DNA from: Pyrenula massariospora
Taxonomy: Eukaryota > Ascomycota > Eurotiomycetes > Pyrenulales > Pyrenulaceae
DNA: 64,000 bases
NCBI GenBank assembly: GCA_021030905.1
Contig: JAGFMI010000010.1
Span: 372,001 to 436,000, forward strand
Reading direction: 5' to 3'
Below are positions 20,365 through 33,512 of the stretch, piece after piece (within the stretch, counting starts at the first letter, position 1; every line of letters starts with the position of its first letter). The position numbers were made by a program, and so were the translations under genes. The notes below the pieces were generated by a model. The model worked only from the letters and a program-made list of their open reading frames with translations. It was not told the DNA's origin and searched no databases.

Positions 20365-22707
20365 CTATACAATTGAAACCGTGTAATCATCTCCGTTCTC
20401 CTTAGCCTCATAGTAAAGAGAGTCAATGTCGCATGTTAAGCCAAGAATGCTTTCCTCCCTATTGTGATTTGGCGTGAAGAAAAGGCCCTCCCGTCGGAAC
20501 TGACCGTTAGTCACTCCAGTTGGTTCAAGCACTAAGCCGATCGTAATGAACGTTCCACGGCAACCAGCGTAGTAGATTGGTAGCAAGAAGACGCTCTGAG
20601 ATGGTATGTGGACCGGCATGCATGACTGGGCTTTGAATCCCCTGTATTTTGACTTGCCATACCAGCGCCCGAATATCTTCCCCACCTTCTCTTCAACCTG
20701 ATCGAAGCTAACAGACTTGTCAAACTCGCCAGGAAGTGCCACATCACGGAGAAAGTATATCTTTCTTCTTTTACGACCAAGCGCCCATGACAGGCGATTT
20801 TTGCTCTTGAGGCTGCCTCGAACCAAGTAGGCTTGCCGTAAGGGTCCTTTGAGTCTCAGGAATCCAGCCTCAACAGGACCGGTGCCATGGCCTAGAATTG
20901 GAAAGGTTCTGGCCTCTCGTAGCTTTATTACATAGGAACTATGGAAACCGGATTGCTCGCGGGTAATAAACGGGTTGAGTTCGAAGTCATCCCGGGGGTC
21001 TTGGAAAACATACAGGACGCGTCCATTTATTGAAGCGCAAGACCATGTTGGAGCTGTGTACGGCTGTATCCGGGTAGAGCTCTCGGGATCGCGGACAGCC
21101 CATAGTAAATGATCTAGTAAGTCCGCTTTCCAAAGTCCAGCAAGGTACTCGTCTCCTGTGACCTCTTGAATTTCCCTAGTAATTCCAGAAATAGCGGCTA
21201 TTTTGTCCGTATCGTACGTGAATTTCCTTTTACTGTACTCCTCGACGATGGGAGCCCAGTCTGTAAATTTCTTCCATAATGGGGGTCCCCGAAAGAGCAT
21301 AGGGAGATACAACTGCAAGAGTGTATCATTCATAACAACGCCATCCGCTTCGAACGGAATTTCTTTAGGCCATTGCTCGCTACCACCATCATAGGGTCTA
21401 TTATGATTATCATCCCAGAAAAGTTGACGAGTCCCGAAGTGAATGATGCGTGGGGAGAGGATTCTTTCCTGAAAAACCCAGCCTCGCGCATTTAATGGGG
21501 TCCTATCGACTGACGTGTCCCAATTTTCATCTAACATGATGTAGCCCTCCGGGTTTCCCCAAGCAGAATCCCATGCAGACCAGCAAACGTCGACTTTAAG
21601 AGGGAGAACGGTCTCGATATTTCTCGATCTGAACAGCCCTGTGTGATTGTCTTCAGATGCAGACGCAGCTATATTACACACTGCGTTTTTATAGATCTGC
21701 GCCATTTGTACACCTTCCTTTAGCCAGTCCTCATGGGAATCTTGGATGATACATAGAGAGTCTATCCATAGGTACTTGTACCCAAGGTCGCTGGTAACGA
21801 TAATGGCGTGTTGGAAATTCTTTGGGAGAGATTCAAATTGAACTTTGCGTCTAAGATTCTCGATGTTGTATGTAAGGAGACGAAACACATGTTTATCGCC
21901 CCAGCGATGACTCAGAGTGAGGTACTGGGCATCTTGGGACAAGGTAGCCCCTTCGCATAACTTAATGCTATATTGATTATCTTTGATCGATTCTACCTGT
22001 AGTAGCCTTGTGGGCAGGAATTTAATTAAGTTCGAGCTGAGACTGCTATCCTCTGCGATGCATGTTCGAAGCCATTGGCTCACTAGGGTTTTGCTTTCGG
22101 TCGACCATGTGCTCTGCCCTAGAGGCTGAATGGCCAGGCGCCCACGAACCCCTAATAGGCGAATCAGCATGAATAGTTTCGCAGAGAAAACCACCTACTC
22201 ACAAAATGATAATACTCTCAGTTGCAAGACTTCTGTCTCTGAGCTTTTCGTACTATTGTGCATGAAGGAAACGCCGAAGTCACGGCTAATCAATTCTTTG
22301 ATACGATACGAAAGCCACTGCTGTTTTTTCGATCCTGGTATCGCAGGCCAAGGGAACTGTTTGAAGAGGGCTGTGAACTTTTCAAGTAGTAGTGAACAGA
22401 TGTAGCAGCGCTGTTGAACCGCTTTCATCAAGCTTTCATGTGACGGATGGTGGCGATGACTTTGGTTGGAATTAACTGAGAGCTCACGAACGGAGAATAT
22501 CTTGTAACATATTTCACAGAGGTCTAGCGATGAGCTAATCGGCTTAGCCTTGAAATGCGTGCGGTTGGCTATATCACCTAGCGATGTAGACCCATTTTTA
22601 TCATCTGATAGATTCTGCTCTTCTTCTAGTAGAGATTCAAATTCAGGCAGTGATGGCTCATCATTTTCTGGGGAAGAAAAGATGGCAAATTTGTTACTGA
22701 ATTCCAT
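20365..22707 (-). CDS. HET-domain protein 3, 763 aa
   Basis: Two exons, 22707-22203 and 22151-20365, joined by a 51-bp intron (GTGAGT donor, TTAG acceptor), give exactly 764 codons. Residues 1-168 hold LCEIC and CYIC pairs, a probable zinc-binding leader. The HET domain has YLTLSHRWGD (about 245-254), LGYKYLWIDSLCIIQDS (about 292-308), CNIAASASEDN and RGWVFQERILSPRIIHF. The middle Cys of the usual SHCWG is Arg here. The tail of more than 300 residues is variable. Same architecture and strand as HET protein 2, which lies about 4 kb away. Predicted non-self recognition or cell-death effector. Confidence 0.89.
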
Positions 22708-23581
22708 CTGCCTAAGTTATCCTTGTACGGTCACCGAGTTCGGCATCGGGAATTGTTCTCAACCTGGGGCATCTGAATCTCTGCAGGGCAATATTCTGAC
22801 CTTTAATGACCTCTAGCATAGCTGCCTACTCGGCAGAAAAATGTTGCCTGCTTGGATCCAGGCACCTGTCGTTGCACAGACTTGGCCTGACGCCTTCTTC
22901 TTGGTGGACCACGAGGGCAGAGGATCTCGCTGCAGCGTGCACGGTCCCGCAGAGTGTACAGCCTTATCGGCTCAACTCTTCGCCGATTAGTAGATATGTA
23001 TCGTTATTGAAGTTCGAAATGTAGAGCAATGGTCTATTGAACATTACAATTCTAACGGTATACCTAGGTTTCGATCCAAATGAAACGCTGTGGCAGTCGT
23101 AATTAGCGACGTAGTCGCCGAGCAGGACTTTCCCTCGTTTCATCCCCCGGAGCAGGACTATCGCATTTGTCATATCGATTAGCTACCTTATGTTTATAAG
23201 AACATACCGTTGCGCGGGAGCTTATTGACCCCTTGCGCGCGTGATGAGTCGACGCCGCTTCCATCTCAGTAAACACCTCAATTTCGTAGCACGGAACGAT
23301 TTCGACCATATAGAATTACACGTATCTCAGAGTCGCCTACCTCTTAATGTGTCATTAACTCTTGCATCTCTCTGGACGATACTGCTTTAAAACTCAGAGC
23401 CACTTCCCATATCGCGTCCCTCAGCAGAGCATCCCGTAGCATTAGTTAGCCCCGTCCCAATCATCTCCTCAAACCTAATTAAACACATCACAAACGCCAC
23501 GCTGTGCTTGCCCGAAAAAACACCCCCCTACCCCTCCTTATACGCCCCCAACCCCTCCAAGACTTCCTTCCTCCCTTCTCC
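22708..23581. other. Intergenic region
   Basis: HET gene 3 promoter and KOG1 3' flank. Nothing recognised; the right end is pyrimidine-rich. Confidence 0.45.
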
Positions 23582-26500
23582 TCAAATCCCCTCCCTCCTC
23601 CCCAACCCCTCCGGCGAAGCACCCAGAATCGTCACATCCCCCACCCCCCCCACTGCAACCCCAAGCACCATCCGGTGCGGATGATACGCAACGCCCTTGA
23701 TACTCCGCATCTGGCGGCTCAAGATGCCCCTGCCGGGCTCAAACGCGCCCAAAAACGAGCCATCCGTGTTGAACGATCTAACACCGCCTCTTGATCCTCC
23801 GACGCAAAACACTGGGGCATGTTCGTGCACCGCGATCGCGCGCATCGTCTCCGCTTTCTGCTGGTCATGCTGAACCGGTTGGTGATGATGAGGGTCGCCG
23901 TCCAGCGCGTGGATAGGCGGCGCGATGCTCTTATCGCTGCGCAGATCCCACAATCTCACCGTTCCCTCGCGGGAGCCCGACACAAGCTCGCGGATCCCGC
24001 CGCGCTGCATGTGCACGCCGGTGATCCACTGGTTGTGCTCGCGCCACATGCGGACCATGGAGACGTTGGGGCGGAGGCGTTGGTCGAAGACGCGGATGGC
24101 GCCGTCGCCGAAGCCGGCGACGAAGACTTGGCCGGCGACCGCGTCGGAGGTGAGGGAGGTGAGGGGGGAGGAGGAGCGGGCGGGGATGTCGACGGTGCAG
24201 CATTCGGTTGCGACGTTCCAGACGCGGATGACGCGGACGTCGCCGGCCACGAGGGCCTTGCCTTGGCCTTGCATCCATTCGACGACGACACCGGCATTCT
24301 TGGTACTTTGGACAACGTCGGTGAGAGCTCGGAAACTGGTTACGAGTTCGACTGGTTTTTCGGAATGGCTGTGTGTGCGTAGAGGTTGAGATAAGGGGGT
24401 AGCCGAGGGTAAAGGATGGTGGTCGTAGTTGCGATAAACTTTGAGAACGCCGTCAGAGGAGCCTAAAAGCAGAAGGGCCAGGTCGTCTTCGTTGATAAAG
24501 CGAAGAGAGGTCAGGCGGGTGCCTGGAGGATTTGCAGCTGAAAAGCGGGAGAGGAGACGGGTAGAATGATGATCCCAAACGCTAAAAAAATTCTCATTAG
24601 TACATTTGATATGGTGTTATTGGCCTGAGAGCTTTCTCTAGTTTCACCTACCAGACTGTGTCCCTATCATCAACAATGGCTAAATGATTCTCGAACTGAT
24701 GAAAACACATCTTTGTGGGCTGTCCACCACTCGTAGCATTCGGCAGCACCCTATGAACATGGTCCCATTTGGAATGACCCGCCATCTCTTTCAGGGGCTG
24801 ATTTTCGGAGATGATGTGATCATTTCGCCCACGTCTCCATATCCGTTGATTGTAGTTGGCAGAGCCGGGTTCATCGGGTTCGTTCGGCCTCATCTGGGGC
24901 TCGCGGAAGTACTCTGTCGACCAGTCCAGCAGGCTACTTTTGAGGGGTAGATCCGGTCTTCTACCCTTGTGCGGATCAAGTGGCTTATAGCCAGGAGATG
25001 AAGGAGCTGGTGCTTGGTGATATGGTCCTAGCGGCTTGGAGGGCTCATCATTTTCTGGAGGCTTGGACCATTCCGGAGGGGCTCGGCTTCGAGGTGTGTT
25101 AGGGGCTGCTGGTCCATTGTGTTGAGATTTCATGGGTGACGGTGGCGACGACTTTTGCGGAGAGCTATCCGCATTGGAGCTACCGCCAAAGACATTCTTC
25201 AGTGAAGCTGCTACATTTGCGGTACGACGAAGACTCAGGGAAAGATAGCCTTCTGACTTGTGTGGTGAGTGCGAGGGGGTCTGCGATGGTTTAGTGATAG
25301 ACTCGAGTGGGCCTTTATCCTTTGACTTTGCTGTTGGCACCTGGCGTGAGACAAGTAAAATCGCCTCTATAACCTCCTGAGCTAACGGGGCCAACGGCGA
25401 ATGCATCATCGTCTCGTGAACCCAATCCACTATGAATGATGCCATTTGTGCGACTTCTGGATGAGGGTCGACAGAGAGGACAAGAATTTGCTTCCACATA
25501 GAAGCAAATATTGAATCTCCAGAAATCTGCGCACCACCTTTGCGTTCCGCTGATTGACCAGCTCCGTTTCCTGCAGTATTCAGTACAGAGTCGAGCAGTG
25601 ATTCTTTCTCCTTGCGAAGTTCCTCATAGGCGACAACGAAGAATTTATTCTCGTAGCGTTGAACAAACGTCGAAAAGAAAACTAAAAGCTCTTTGCGGAC
25701 AAGAACAGCGCCGTCATTGGTCATGAACAAGATAGCAGTAGCAATCGACTCCTCAATCTGGGCAACTTGCTCAGTCAGATCAGCGATGCCAAGAAAATTT
25801 GTTAGAGCATGGAGCATTGCAGCACGGACTTCGGGGACAGGGTCAAGAGAAAGATCGCAAAGTTTCATGCATGCTCCAGTACGAATACCCATCCACTTCG
25901 CTTCAGGATAATCAAGCCATAGCATGCTGAAGCACAAGCAGGACCAGTGACGAAGCAGTGGGTTCTGCGAGTCTAGGGCTTTGAGGTTCGAATCAAAGAG
26001 CTCTGCTGTACAGCAGACGTGCTGTCCCTGGGGGTAATTCTTGCAGAAAGTTGCCACAATAAACGCACACATCGCGCGGTGCTCGCTTGCGTTCCCGACC
26101 GCAATGTTAGAGTTAGGATTCAAGATGGCAATAAAATAGTGAATGCCATTGTCCTTCAGGAGATCGTTCTGGACCGTGTAGTCGACAGCCATTATACGGG
26201 ACCAAATGAATACCATAACCGGCTTCAGTTCAGCTGCAGCGGACTGCAGAAGCTTCACAACGTACGGAAATATGCCAATACTTAAAGCTAGATGTACAGC
26301 CCACGGTCCCAGATCGAGAAATTTGCTAAGCAATATCAATGCGCGTAGCCTGTGAGCTTGGCTCAAAAGGACCTGCAGAACGATTGGTAGCTGGTCTGGC
26401 GCTTCATCTTCCTTCGGCGCTGACGAGAGATAAACTTCGAAGGCTGTCAGTTGCTCTGCAAAGAAAGTTGAATGCTGATACTCGTAAGCGCGCTTCCCCT

Positions 26501-28167
26501 CCTCGTGCTCGAGCAACATTGGCAGCTGCGATAAAACCATTTCCACGGCCAAATCCCAGCTTTGCCACAAGGGGTGATGGTGCGTTTCGGGAAGCTCAGG
26601 TGACGAGATTGGATGGCATCTATTCGCTCTCATAATTCTTTCAGCGAGTAAAAAGTTTCGAAATAAAGCAGCAACCATGAGATCCTGACGGAATAACTTC
26701 TTGAAAAGTGGTCGTGGAAGCACGTTCCAAGCAATTGTGTCTGTGATGGCTGTAAAGATCCAATTCAACTCTCCGAGGGGACTACGTCTCTCCTGAAGCT
26801 TCCCTGGTACTGGCACTTTAGTGTCGTCGATCTTGATACCCATTTTTAGAGGATTTTGGAGCACGAAGAAGCGGATAGCGATGTCAATTGGCGTAGTCAG
26901 ACAGCAAGTAAAAAGGTCTGCGGGCAATTCAGGGTTAGTGGGAAGGCTCTCGGTCCGTCCACAAGCCGCTAGTTGAATACAGTCGCCATAATGTTGCAGA
27001 GGGGCATTTGGATCTTTTCTTCGTTGCTCGAGCTGCTCCTTCTCATGCTTTTCTGCAAATATTGGAAAATTGTGAACGATGTTGCCGGCGTGTGAGACAT
27101 CATATACGAAGAGACTTGGTCCTGCGAGCCAAGACTGGAGATCATATAAGGACACTGGGATGTACTGTGTGTAAGTCTTGTTGAAGACCCACAACTCACC
27201 GGATTGAGTAGGAAGAGGTACACCATGGCCATTATAATGAAACAGCACTCGCTCATCCTTAGCATTTCGCCTCATAGAGACACAAAATTTCTTCGTATCC
27301 TCTACAGACGGATCAAGGTACTGTTTGTACCGGGTTCGTAGGCTTAAAGTCTCATATTGTTCTTGCAACCTCTTGCCGATCTGCTCTAATGCCTTTGATG
27401 ACGGACCACCGGTGGATACCGTGGGATCGATCCAGCTTTCAAGTTTAGCGCATGGATTCGTCTTCACGACATCTGGAGGATCCACGCCAATATTCAGGCA
27501 TATTGCGAGCGCGGCGGATACGGTTTTTAAGCGGTCCTTCATTCTCCAATCCTGATTTGGCCATTGATCGGAGCCGGACTTTGGAATTCCGCAGGTATCA
27601 TGTCGCTTATCGATGAAGTACATGTAAAATGACTAATAGCCAATTAGCCATCTCTAGCTTCATAACGCTAGTATCCATACTTACGGAACGAAGGAGCGAT
27701 AGATATTCGCTAGAAGTATGTTCATCTTCCCAACCATGGCGCATCTTCCAGGTCGGCTCCTCACCGCCTTTTCCATCTCTTGAAGACCCAGTATGCTGCT
27801 CCCCCCGTGGACCATAATCACTCCTTGTCCTCGAAAGCGCAGGCGGAGGTACTTGGTCCATAGTCAAGGGTTCTGGCGAAGGACCTCTTGGTGCATTTTC
27901 GGACGTGCCATTCACCTGTGCTCTATAAAGATCGTCGTAGGCATGATTCATTCCACCGGTGCTCCGTGGCCGTAGTCTGCCGGCACCATTGATTTCTTCT
28001 ACTTGCTCCTGAGCCATCGTCGAAGGACCTTGATAGCCATGTCGAAGAGATGGTCCTGTGACACCGTTTGACGTGTTGGAGCTCGGGATCATGTTGGACT
28101 GTACATCGAGCCTGGAGTGGCCTGAATCTCGGGAAGGGAGGGTCGTGGAGAGCCGTGGATCCCTCAT
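23582..28167 (-). CDS. KOG1: KOG1/Raptor, TORC1 scaffold subunit, 1487 aa
   Basis: Raptor homologue that presents substrates to TOR kinase in TORC1 at the vacuole. Exons 28167-27685, 27632-24652 and 24581-23582 close to 1488 codons. Exon 1 is a polar leader ending EYLSLLRS, which joins SFYMYFIDKRHDT, the start of the Raptor N-terminal caspase-like domain. That domain shows VLFHYNGHGVPLPT and SLFVYDVSHAGNIV; the usual nucleophile-like Cys in DCSNAG is absent, so no protease activity is expected. HEAT-type repeats follow to about residue 850. A Ser/Pro-rich linker with SPHKSEGYLSLSLRRTAN comes next, then a WD40 propeller (about 1080-1487) with VCVWDHHSTRLL, VRVIRVWN and GTVRLWDLRSD. Core gene, no defects seen. 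Confidence 0.95.
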
Positions 28168-28886
28168 TTTACCTCAGTTCACAGGGCGTTGGCGTTAACC
28201 GCGGGTTTTGAATTACCGATGGTCGGCTGGTGCAGCGTTGAAACTCAGAAGGAAGACATCTGATCGACACCGACAAAGGCCTGGTAGTTTTTAGGGTTTG
28301 CATTTCTGGAGCTGTCTGCAGGGAGATGGTAGGGAAGCTCAGGGAGAGATCAGAGTGAGCTCCATATGCCCGCCCTTGACAACCTTATCAGCCTTGCCGG
28401 ATGAGCGAAAATGCGGAATAACTCCGCTAAGCCGCGAACCCTCAAAAGGTTCCGAGGCTTTGTTGCAAGCGGTTGACAAAAGATTCATGATTTCTTACGG
28501 AAATTTGCGCTCTCTACGTCAAGTAGGAAACCTATTGAATGTCGAAGTGCTTGTACCGAGCTATATCTAAGAGAGCCAACAAAATACCTCTCTCTGCAAT
28601 GTGCTGGTGTGGCCGAAAGCCTGCCATACTGAGAAGAAACAAATCGAAAGGAAAGATGTATTACATCCTGTTCGCTATACACAGACACCAAACCACCCGC
28701 AATAACCATATAGAGAACCCTTAATCAGTCCATCAGGATCATTAATCGAGCTCACGCTGAGGAATTCAGAACTCCACAGATTCCTGTCATAGAACCCAAC
28801 CTGTAACCACCATGCCGCCCTAGTATTTCAAAGTTGACAAGCAATGTGCAATCATCCAATTGCAATCCCACTGGGCAGCTTGAAAT
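28168..28886. other. KOG1 5' region / kelch gene 3' flank
   Basis: Intergenic sequence between two minus-strand genes. No gene supported. Confidence 0.45.
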
Positions 28887-31800
28887 TCATATCATCCCAT
28901 CTTCTTTAGCCACTGCAACAGGGCCGCCTCCAGCCTTCGAATTATGCTCCTCATCGTCAAGCCTCTTCCTCCAGCTAGCCAGACTGTCCGTCAACTCCGA
29001 GCCTGCGGTTTCCTTCGTAGGTGTTCGTTCGAAGTCGAATTGATTGCTCAACCGGTAACTGCGATTGGTGCTTTCCCAGTGACTTCGTAAGGCATCGAGC
29101 TCTGAAGCAAGGCTATCAAGAGCCAGAGAGCCACGGTTTTCGTTGTAGCTTGCATCTTCTGTTCCGCCTTGTGAAGACCCAGCCGTTGACTGGCTCTGAT
29201 TACGTGCATGACCAGAGCCATTCATGCCACCGTGCTGAGATGCAGCAATCTGAGATTGTCTCCTGAAATTTCCAACAGATTGGCCAACCTGATCAAGAAG
29301 CATGGTGACTCTGTTCTCAGCATCCTGGGCTTTTGCTTCGAGCATGGCATTTTCCGCCTTCAGCTGTTCCAATTCAGACTGGGTCTTTTGAGCGCTCTTC
29401 ATCAGTTCCTCGTGGTTCGCTCGGTGGGTATCTCGCTCTGAACGAGCAGCTGCAAGATCACTGTGGATGCCAGCCATGCCAGATTCCAAGGAAGCAATTT
29501 GGGCAGATGATTGAGCCCGTACGTCTTCAATGGCTCGCTGGAGAGATTGGCGTTCGTTGTCCCACTCTCGAGGACTTGAAGACCCTTGACCAGTAGCATC
29601 GCCTTTCTGCACTGCATCAAGTTCGGACTGAAGCTTGCTATTGTGTGATTTGTACTTCGACAGTTCATCCTTCATGCGCTTCAGAATCTTTTCCGTGCCC
29701 TTAACATAATGAATCGTTGACTGATAGTCGTTCTCCAACTGCTCCAATTTTTCACTGTATTGTCGGTGTGCTTCCTGAGCGGAAGCCTCGTATGAAGCCT
29801 TGAGTTCCTCGTTCGCTCGATTGCTGATTTGGAGCTGCTGATCGAGATCGCGCAAACGGCTTTGGTCTGGAGTTCCTAGTCGAGGGGCATTGGAATTGTC
29901 AAGCAATGGAGAGCGTCGGACATCCGAAGTATTGACTCCTCGCTCACCCAGCAAGTCCTTTAGGGCTCCATGTTGGACGGCAAGAGCACTAGCATCTCTT
30001 TGGTGTGTCTCGAGTATAGTCTTGAGCTCCCTGTTCTCGGTTTGATGGGATTGGCCTTCCTTTAAGGCTGTCTGCAGCTGGCGACGGATCTGTAGACCTT
30101 CTCTACTAGTTTGCTCTTGGTATGCTTCTAAGCCTGCGATACGTTCTTCTGCCGCTCGAAGCTTCTCTGAAGCGGCATCGGCAGCTTCCTGGTGACTTCG
30201 AGCAAGGGCATGGGCACGGTCGGTGGACTGTTGAAGCACGTTTAGTCGCTCCTCGGAAACGTTTTTAGCGTTGCTCTGTGGGTTGAAATTTGCAGCTTTT
30301 GCGAGACCAGCCACGAAGGCGTCTCTATGAGTGCTCGCTTCTTTAGCGTGTGTTTCAACCAGCTCTTCAGCATCGTGTAGACGGCGAAGCGCGTTTTCAA
30401 GCTCCGAAGTGCGTTCTTCATGCTCACCTCTTAGCTGGCGTAGTTTGCGCTCTATCCCGTCACGTTGAGATCGCTCTTGCTCGAGTTGGCGCTCCAACAA
30501 TGCTGCCTTGTCAGAAGAAGCGGCAACAGCTGCTTCCAGAGACCCCATAGAGCCCCCATAATCACCAAGACGTGCCATCAAGACGTCATGACGGCGATCT
30601 AAGTCGTCTTTGTCAAGTCTCAGTAAGCGTAGACCTTCTTCCGCTTGCGCGCGTTCAGATGCCTCTTCCCTAGCTACTTTTTGCAATTGAACAAGCTCGG
30701 ATCGTAGCCCTGCAAGCTCGAGCGGATTCTGTGACTTTTTGATCTCGTCCAACCTCTTTTGGGCCGCTCCTGCCGTGTCTTCGGCAATTTCCCGTGCGCG
30801 TCGCTCGGACTGGATTTCATTCACCATGCTTTCAAGTTTAGACTTATGTTCTGACTGCGCAGCTAGGGCCAAAGCCAATCTCCGACTCATATCCGTAGAT
30901 CGTTCGGGATCCTCCACTTCCTTGCTCGAATCTGGCTGCGGTGTACTTCGCTGGCTTCCGCCGTGAGCGGCAAGTTTTGCTCTGGCATAAGCTGCTTCCG
31001 TGACTGCGGCGTCGCGTTGGTGTTCAATTTCAGCCATCTTTTTGCCCGCACTACTCGCCTGTTGGTCGATTGTTTGCTGCATCCTAGCTAACTCCGCCCT
31101 CATATTCAAGAAAGCTTCGACAAGGGGTCTATCGTCGTCTCCAACTTGATCAGCAATTTTATTTTGAAAGGTGGGGCTATCAGAAGATGAAGTCTGGTAT
31201 CCAGCCTTTCTGGCCAAAGACAGCTCTGAAGCATACCAGACATTCTGACTTTTGGCAGCGTCCAGCTCCCGCATCAAAGCTTCTTGATGAGGTGTGATCT
31301 TAGGCGACCTAGGTCCATCTATTAGTATACGCGAACTTCGATGCTCGCCACTGCTATCAGAATGGCCGCGACCGGAATGGTTTCTCCCGAGCGCAACGTC
31401 CTCGATGCCATCGATAGAGTTCTGACCGCGTTGCGACCTTAATGATCGCTGGCGTGTCGGTCCCCCGGATACTAAAGGAGCTGCTTCCCCTGCTTCCATA
31501 GCTTTGGCTGCGATCTTTGTTGACTGCGTGGGTGTACGACGGCCTTGTGAGTTAGGACTTGGTTCTCGCACGGGTCTCGACGCAGGCTCTTGAGGAGCTT
31601 CACGAGAAACATTTGATCCTTCAGGCTCTGTAGGAATGGATCGAATCATTTCCTGGGGACGGTCCTTTGTAGGCGTCTTACTTCGAGGTCCATTTGAAGA
31701 GGGTATTGGTCCCATCGCCCTAGGGTTGGGTGGTTGCCCGGTCGGAGGGGGACCAGAAGGTGCCTGAGCCATTGATGCACGCGGAAGCCTTGATCCCACA

Positions 31801-33512
31801 TTGTTTAGAGCTGGTTGATCGGGACCTCTGTTCATTTGGCTGGGTGGAGCTACAGTGCTTTCCCCTAAAGCACTGACACTTCTTTTCGGTGAATCGGCAG
31901 ATACTTGGCCTTGACTTGAAGGTGACCTTCCCGTTGGTGTTGGACCTCTGTTGTCTCCACTAGGGCGACGTAATGCGTGCACCTGATTTTCAGGTTTTGG
32001 CAATGAAGACGGCGCTTGGTCTTGCGGATAGCGAATTTTTGATGTATCAAGCACGTACACCATGCTCAATTCCCCAGGATCTCGTGGCGCCGAGCTCGGT
32101 TCTCCTGCAAGAACAATGACTTGTTTTCCATGAGCGGTCATGCTATGCCCAGATCTTGGCGAGGGCGAAGGACCCATGTTCTGAAATGTGTACCATCTTT
32201 TTGAAGGAATCCGAAAAGCTGCCAAGTCACCTAGATCGGTGCCTTCCTCTGTTCGTCCTCCAAAAATGTACATGACGTCTCCCACAAGCGCGGCCGAATG
32301 GCCTTCTCGAGGGGCAGGAATATATCCGATGCACTCTTGCTGGGTCCAAGTGTTTGTTCGGGGATCATAACACCAGACGTCGTTGAACCACTGCGTCCCG
32401 TTGGTGCCTCCGAATCTAGGTTCAATCAGCTGAGATATTACTCTTGAGCCGCACTTTGGTTCTCTACTTACAGATAGAGCTGTTCCTGATAACTGATGAC
32501 CGAATGATTTGTCCTCGCAGGCGGAACCTGTCCAGGCGCTGGACCACCGTCTCCGCTGTCTCGAATGAGAAACTCCCATTGATTTGCTGGGTTTTGCAGA
32601 GCATTCAAATCGAAGGCCACAAGGTCATTGAAGAAGTAACCCTCAACCTGACCCCCAAAAACAAATATCTTGGACCCAAGAATGTTTAGTGTATGGCCAT
32701 ATCTGCCGGCGGGCCGTTTGCCAGGGGGAGAAGCGCGAGACCATTGGCGAGAAGCTAGAGGTTTTCGCGTCAATTGAGACAGTTCTCGACAATTTTCAGA
32801 TGGCACTCACAGGTGTTAAGCAGATAGAGCGTATCATCGAGATCGTCTTGCTCGTCCAACTTGGTATCACCTCCAAACACGATGAATGCATTCCCAACCA
32901 GGAGAGCAGCGTGACCGACTCTGGGACCTGGTCCTTCCGAAACAGTCGCGATTGGATAGCAGGCAAGATTGCCACCTCCGGATTCAACCATCCACAGATC
33001 TCCTTTAACCATTGAGCCATTGATTAGGCCACCCATCATGTAAATGTCTCCCTCTTTAGAAGCTACAGCGTTAACAGCAGAACCGTATCTTGGAAAAGGA
33101 TTCGACTGCGGAGTCGGGAAATTCAGTCTGCGCTGACCCCATGGATATAGTGCAGCATTTGGCACCGTTCCGTTGGTCATCGTACGCCGAGCCTAAGGAA
33201 TTGGTAGCAGTAAGCATATCTTTCGCAACCTCAATGTAAAGTAACAAGGGAGGAGGGAGCGCGCACCTGGGACTCTGACTCCGAACGTTCTCGGCGGACC
33301 CATTGATTGTCAGGACTCTGTGTGCCTCCGAGCGATTGCAAAGAATTGTTAACGCTTGAACTAGGCGTCGGCGTCGCTCCGTTTCTGCCGTCCTTTTCAG
33401 AAAAGCCTCCAGAACCGGTCCCTGATGGCCTTCCTTCCGACGTGTGAATGTTTCTTTCAGCGGGCGGCAGCGCTGTGCTTTGGTGCTTTTTAGATTTGAA
33501 GAGGAATGCCAT
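28887..33512 (-). CDS. tea1: Tea1-like kelch-repeat/coiled-coil polarity protein, 1479 aa
   Basis: Cell-end marker family (fission yeast Tea1, Aspergillus TeaA), which links microtubule tips to cortical growth sites. Exons 33512-33267, 33192-32811, 32754-32472 and 32415-28887 close exactly to 1480 codons, with introns of 56-74 bp. The start at 33512 gives MAFLFKSKKHQ, a typical beginning for the family. Six kelch blades are visible by their hydrophobic-GG cores: YMMGGL, FIVFGGD, IFVFGGQ, LFGGTN, MYIFGGR and VIVLAGE. A Pro/Ser-rich disordered region of about 300 residues follows, then some 850 residues of heptad-rich coiled coil. The C-terminus has no CAAX box, so any membrane contact would need a partner such as a Mod5/TeaR-type protein. 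Confidence 0.9.

Noticed and set aside
7193-22707. Secondary-metabolite cluster including MFS, SDR and LysRS as a resistance gene
   Set aside because: No PKS, NRPS, terpene synthase or pathway regulator lies in the interval, and the LysRS pocket residues do not suggest resistance.
25980-26000. GGTTCGAATC resembling a tRNA B-box
   Set aside because: It lies inside the KOG1 coding exon and has no matching acceptor stem or A-box.
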